DNA of 64,000 nt. Source: Wielerella bovis. Its GTDB lineage: Bacteria > Pseudomonadota > Gammaproteobacteria > Burkholderiales > Neisseriaceae. Below the pieces are notes generated by a model. That model worked only from the letters and a program-made list of their open reading frames with translations. It searched no databases and was not told the DNA's origin. Position numbers and translations under genes: made by a program. Where the stretch lies: assembly GCF_022354465.1 (NCBI RefSeq), contig NZ_CP092361.1, forward strand, positions 2,014,522 through 2,078,521. Direction: 5' to 3'. Shown here piece by piece: positions 62,582 to 64,000 of this stretch. Position 1 is the stretch's first letter; every line of letters starts with the position of its first letter.

Positions 62582-63160
62582 ATGTCATACAAAATAACCG
62601 CATTATTGATTGCCGCCACATTAGGTATCAGCGCGTGCAATAACGGTACACCTGAACAAACAAGCGTTGTTCCTGCAACCGATTCTGCGACAGCTTCTAC
62701 GCCCACCGTTGCCAGCACGCCTGTTGTAGCTGAAATCAAAAGCAGCGATGGCGCAGTTAGTTTCACACCCAATGGCGATTTTGCCGACAAATTAAGCGAT
62801 GCCGCTTTTGGTGCAGACAAAAACACCACTTTGTTGCAATACGATGAAAGCCGCAATTTGACCCTTTCAGTCGTGGCATCGGGCAAAGTTAAAGGCACGG
62901 CGGAAGACTTTTTCGGCAGCCTGAAAAAAAACATTGAAGCGGATAAAACAGTCAGCAACGCACAAATTGACAAAGCAGCAAACAATCAAATCGCGTATCG
63001 CTTTACCCACCCAGAAGCAGACGGCAAACCCGCTGCCAACGAAAGCTGCATCACAGCGGTTTCGGCTGATGGCGTTATCCACACAGCTTGCGCAACCAGC
63101 ACCGATTTGTCTGCTGATGAATTGAAAGATGTGGTAGCCAATAGTTTGAAATTTAACTAA
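62582..63160 (+). CDS. Predicted lipoprotein of unknown function
   Basis: 192 residues. Lipoprotein signal MSYKITALLIAATLGISAC, Cys at residue 19, then a Thr/Ser/Ala/Pro-rich spacer (about 20-50). The folded part (about 55-192) has AVSFTPNGDFADKLSDAAFG and a C-terminal CITAVSADGVIHTACATSTD with two Cys that could pair. I recognise no family. A DUS encodes GSLKKN near residue 119. AACAAGGAAACATT gives a good ribosome site. A DUS hairpin follows. Confidence 0.8.
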   Translation: MSYKITALLIAATLGISACNNGTPEQTSVVPATDSATASTPTVASTPVVAEIKSSDGAVSFTPNGDFADKLSDAAFGADKNTTLLQYDESRNLTLSVVASGKVKGTAEDFFGSLKKNIEADKTVSNAQIDKAANNQIAYRFTHPEADGKPAANESCITAVSADGVIHTACATSTDLSADELKDVVANSLKFN

Positions 63161-63174
63161 ATTTGCATCAAAAT

Positions 63175-63213
63175 AGGCAGCCTGAAAATAAAAATAGTTT
63201 TTTCAGGCTGCCT
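63175..63213 (+). terminator. DUS inverted-pair terminator
   Basis: AGGCAGCCTGAAAA and TTTTCAGGCTGCCT with a 12-base AT loop, 15 bases after the lipoprotein stop. Confidence 0.65.
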
Positions 63214-63243
63214 TTATTTTATATTTGTTTAATATGCAGCCTG

Positions 63244-63409
63244 AAACCTTTGCAAAACATTTAGAACACCTACCACGCCGTCATTCCCGCGTAGGCGGGA
63301 ATCCAACTTTAATTTTAAGAAACAAAAGTTTGTGAAGCTCAACGATGGATTCCCGCCTACGCGGGAATGACGACATAGTGAAAGTTGCCGGAGTTTCGCA
63401 AAGGTTGCA
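63244..63409. repeat. dRS3-type mosaic repeat (NIME-like)
   Basis: Two ATTCCCGC(G)-containing inverted units are present: ATTCCCGCGTAGGCGGGAAT near 63283 and ATTCCCGCCTACGCGGGAAT near 63350. Each is the dRS3 form as I remember it from Neisseria. They surround a spacer of about 50 bp (CAACTTTAATTTTAAGAAAC). The outer edges carry AACCTTTGCAAAAC and TTCGCAAAGGTT, like the 143 bp family, and flanking GCAGCCTGA is duplicated. Confidence 0.85.
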
Positions 63410-63417
63410 GCCTGAAA

Positions 63418-64000
63418 ATGAAAAATATGAATGAAAACAAAACCATCGCCTATATTTTCGGGCAAGCCGTAACCGATATTCCGCCAGATTTGTTTATCCC
63501 ACCCGATGCGCTTCAAGTGGTGTTATCCAGTTTTGAAGGTCCATTGGATTTGCTTTTGTATTTGATTCGTAAGCAAAATATTGATGTACTGGATATTCCG
63601 ATGGTCAAAATTACCGAGCAATATTTAAGCTACATCGCGCAAATGGAAGCACAACAATTTGATTTGGCAGCAGAATATTTGCTGATGGCGGCGGTATTGA
63701 TTGAAATTAAATCGCGCTTATTGTTACCGCAGCCTGAAAATGTGGTGTTGGAAGAAGAACTTGACCCGCGTGCGGAATTGGTGCGCCGTTTGTTGGCGTA
63801 TGAACAAATGAAATTGGCGGCGCAGGGTTTGGACGCTTTGCCGCGTGCAGGGCGTGATTTTGCGTGGGTGTATTTGCCGCTGGAAATGGCGGTGGAAGAG
63901 CGTTTGCCCGAAGTGCAAGTGGCTGATTTAACACAGGCTTGGTTGGCGATTTTGTCGCGCGTGAAACATCATCAACATCACGAAGTGGTGCAAGAAGCGG
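63418..64000 (+). CDS. scpA: Segregation and condensation protein A, partial
   Basis: The frame opens with an ATG at 63418 (or the one at 63427) and continues beyond the right edge; about 194 codons are visible. It shows the ScpA N-terminus FEGPLDLLLYLIRKQNIDVLD and EQYLSYIAQMEAQQFDLAAEYLLMAA, then IEIKSRLLLPQPE. ScpA is the kleisin partner of SMC in chromosome condensation, and scpB would be expected downstream. A DUS lies just before the start and another encodes QPEN. Confidence 0.93.
   Translation, partial: MKNMNENKTIAYIFGQAVTDIPPDLFIPPDALQVVLSSFEGPLDLLLYLIRKQNIDVLDIPMVKITEQYLSYIAQMEAQQFDLAAEYLLMAAVLIEIKSRLLLPQPENVVLEEELDPRAELVRRLLAYEQMKLAAQGLDALPRAGRDFAWVYLPLEMAVEERLPEVQVADLTQAWLAILSRVKHHQHHEVVQEA

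Overview
This 64 kb window looks like chromosome of a Neisseriaceae bacterium from the Kingella / Alysiella / Simonsiella side of the family. The main reason is the very dense 12-mer AGGCAGCCTGAA and its complement (about two per kilobase by eye). This is the DNA uptake sequence (DUS) dialect I recall for Kingella-type Neisseriaceae, not the GCCGTCTGAA core of Neisseria. Gene content agrees: fetA/fetB-type siderophore uptake, sspA-sspB, kdsB-trm112-lpxK, iojap (rsfS) and scpA. Base composition is AT-leaning by eye. No prophage, CRISPR array, rRNA or intact insertion sequence was seen. Species assignment is inference.

Layout. 1-10 kb: a cut-off multidrug efflux gene, a xanthine/uric acid-type permease, OsmC, NfeD plus SPFH protein, sspA-sspB, a 41-residue lipoprotein, 6S RNA behind zapA and a coiled-coil gene, and gpsA. 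10-17 kb: tRNA-Leu(CAA), mltG, a Zur-box pair of zinc-free ribosomal proteins (L31B, L36B), rimI, a DyP peroxidase, a lipid acyltransferase plus CdsA-like pair, a degenerate uracil-DNA-glycosylase-like gene and radC. 17-30 kb: fhuC-fhuD-fhuB, hemB, a VIT1/CCC1 metal transporter, pepA, a TPR protein, prmC and a CopD-like membrane protein. 30-42 kb: kdsB-trm112-lpxK, a MurU-like nucleotidyltransferase, tcdA, a universal stress protein, tyrA, a nitroreductase with an OhrR regulator, an amino-acid ABC permease and ribF. 42-52 kb: a ferric-siderophore system (fetA, fetB, two permeases, ATPase) whose genes are separated by unrelated genes. 52-64 kb: recA, adhC, ribD, a pabB-pabC fusion, maf, a BCCT transporter, rsfS and the start of scpA.

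The most unusual layer is the intergenic DNA. About 17 short (47-110 bp) Correia-like inverted-repeat elements are present with several different, internally matched terminal repeats. Two are clearly inserted inside another copy, one is hybrid, and several touch gene ends, where they supply a stop codon or abut a start codon. Other families are also present: a 143 bp element with CTTTGCAAA ends and 5 bp target duplications; a 164 bp element with AGAACCTG ends; DUS-capped palindromes built on GTACACGAC and GCCCGAC stems; a three-layer nested palindrome at 33.4-33.7 kb; and a dRS3-type mosaic element at 63.3 kb. DUS inverted pairs act as apparent terminators, and single DUS provide the last codons and stop codon of several proteins.

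Functionally the window is rich in metal handling (fhu, fet, VIT1/CCC1, Zur-controlled ribosomal proteins, DyP, hemB) and envelope and cofactor housekeeping. Coordinates of repeats were counted by hand and may be off by a base or two. Family names come from recognised motifs and memory, not from a search.
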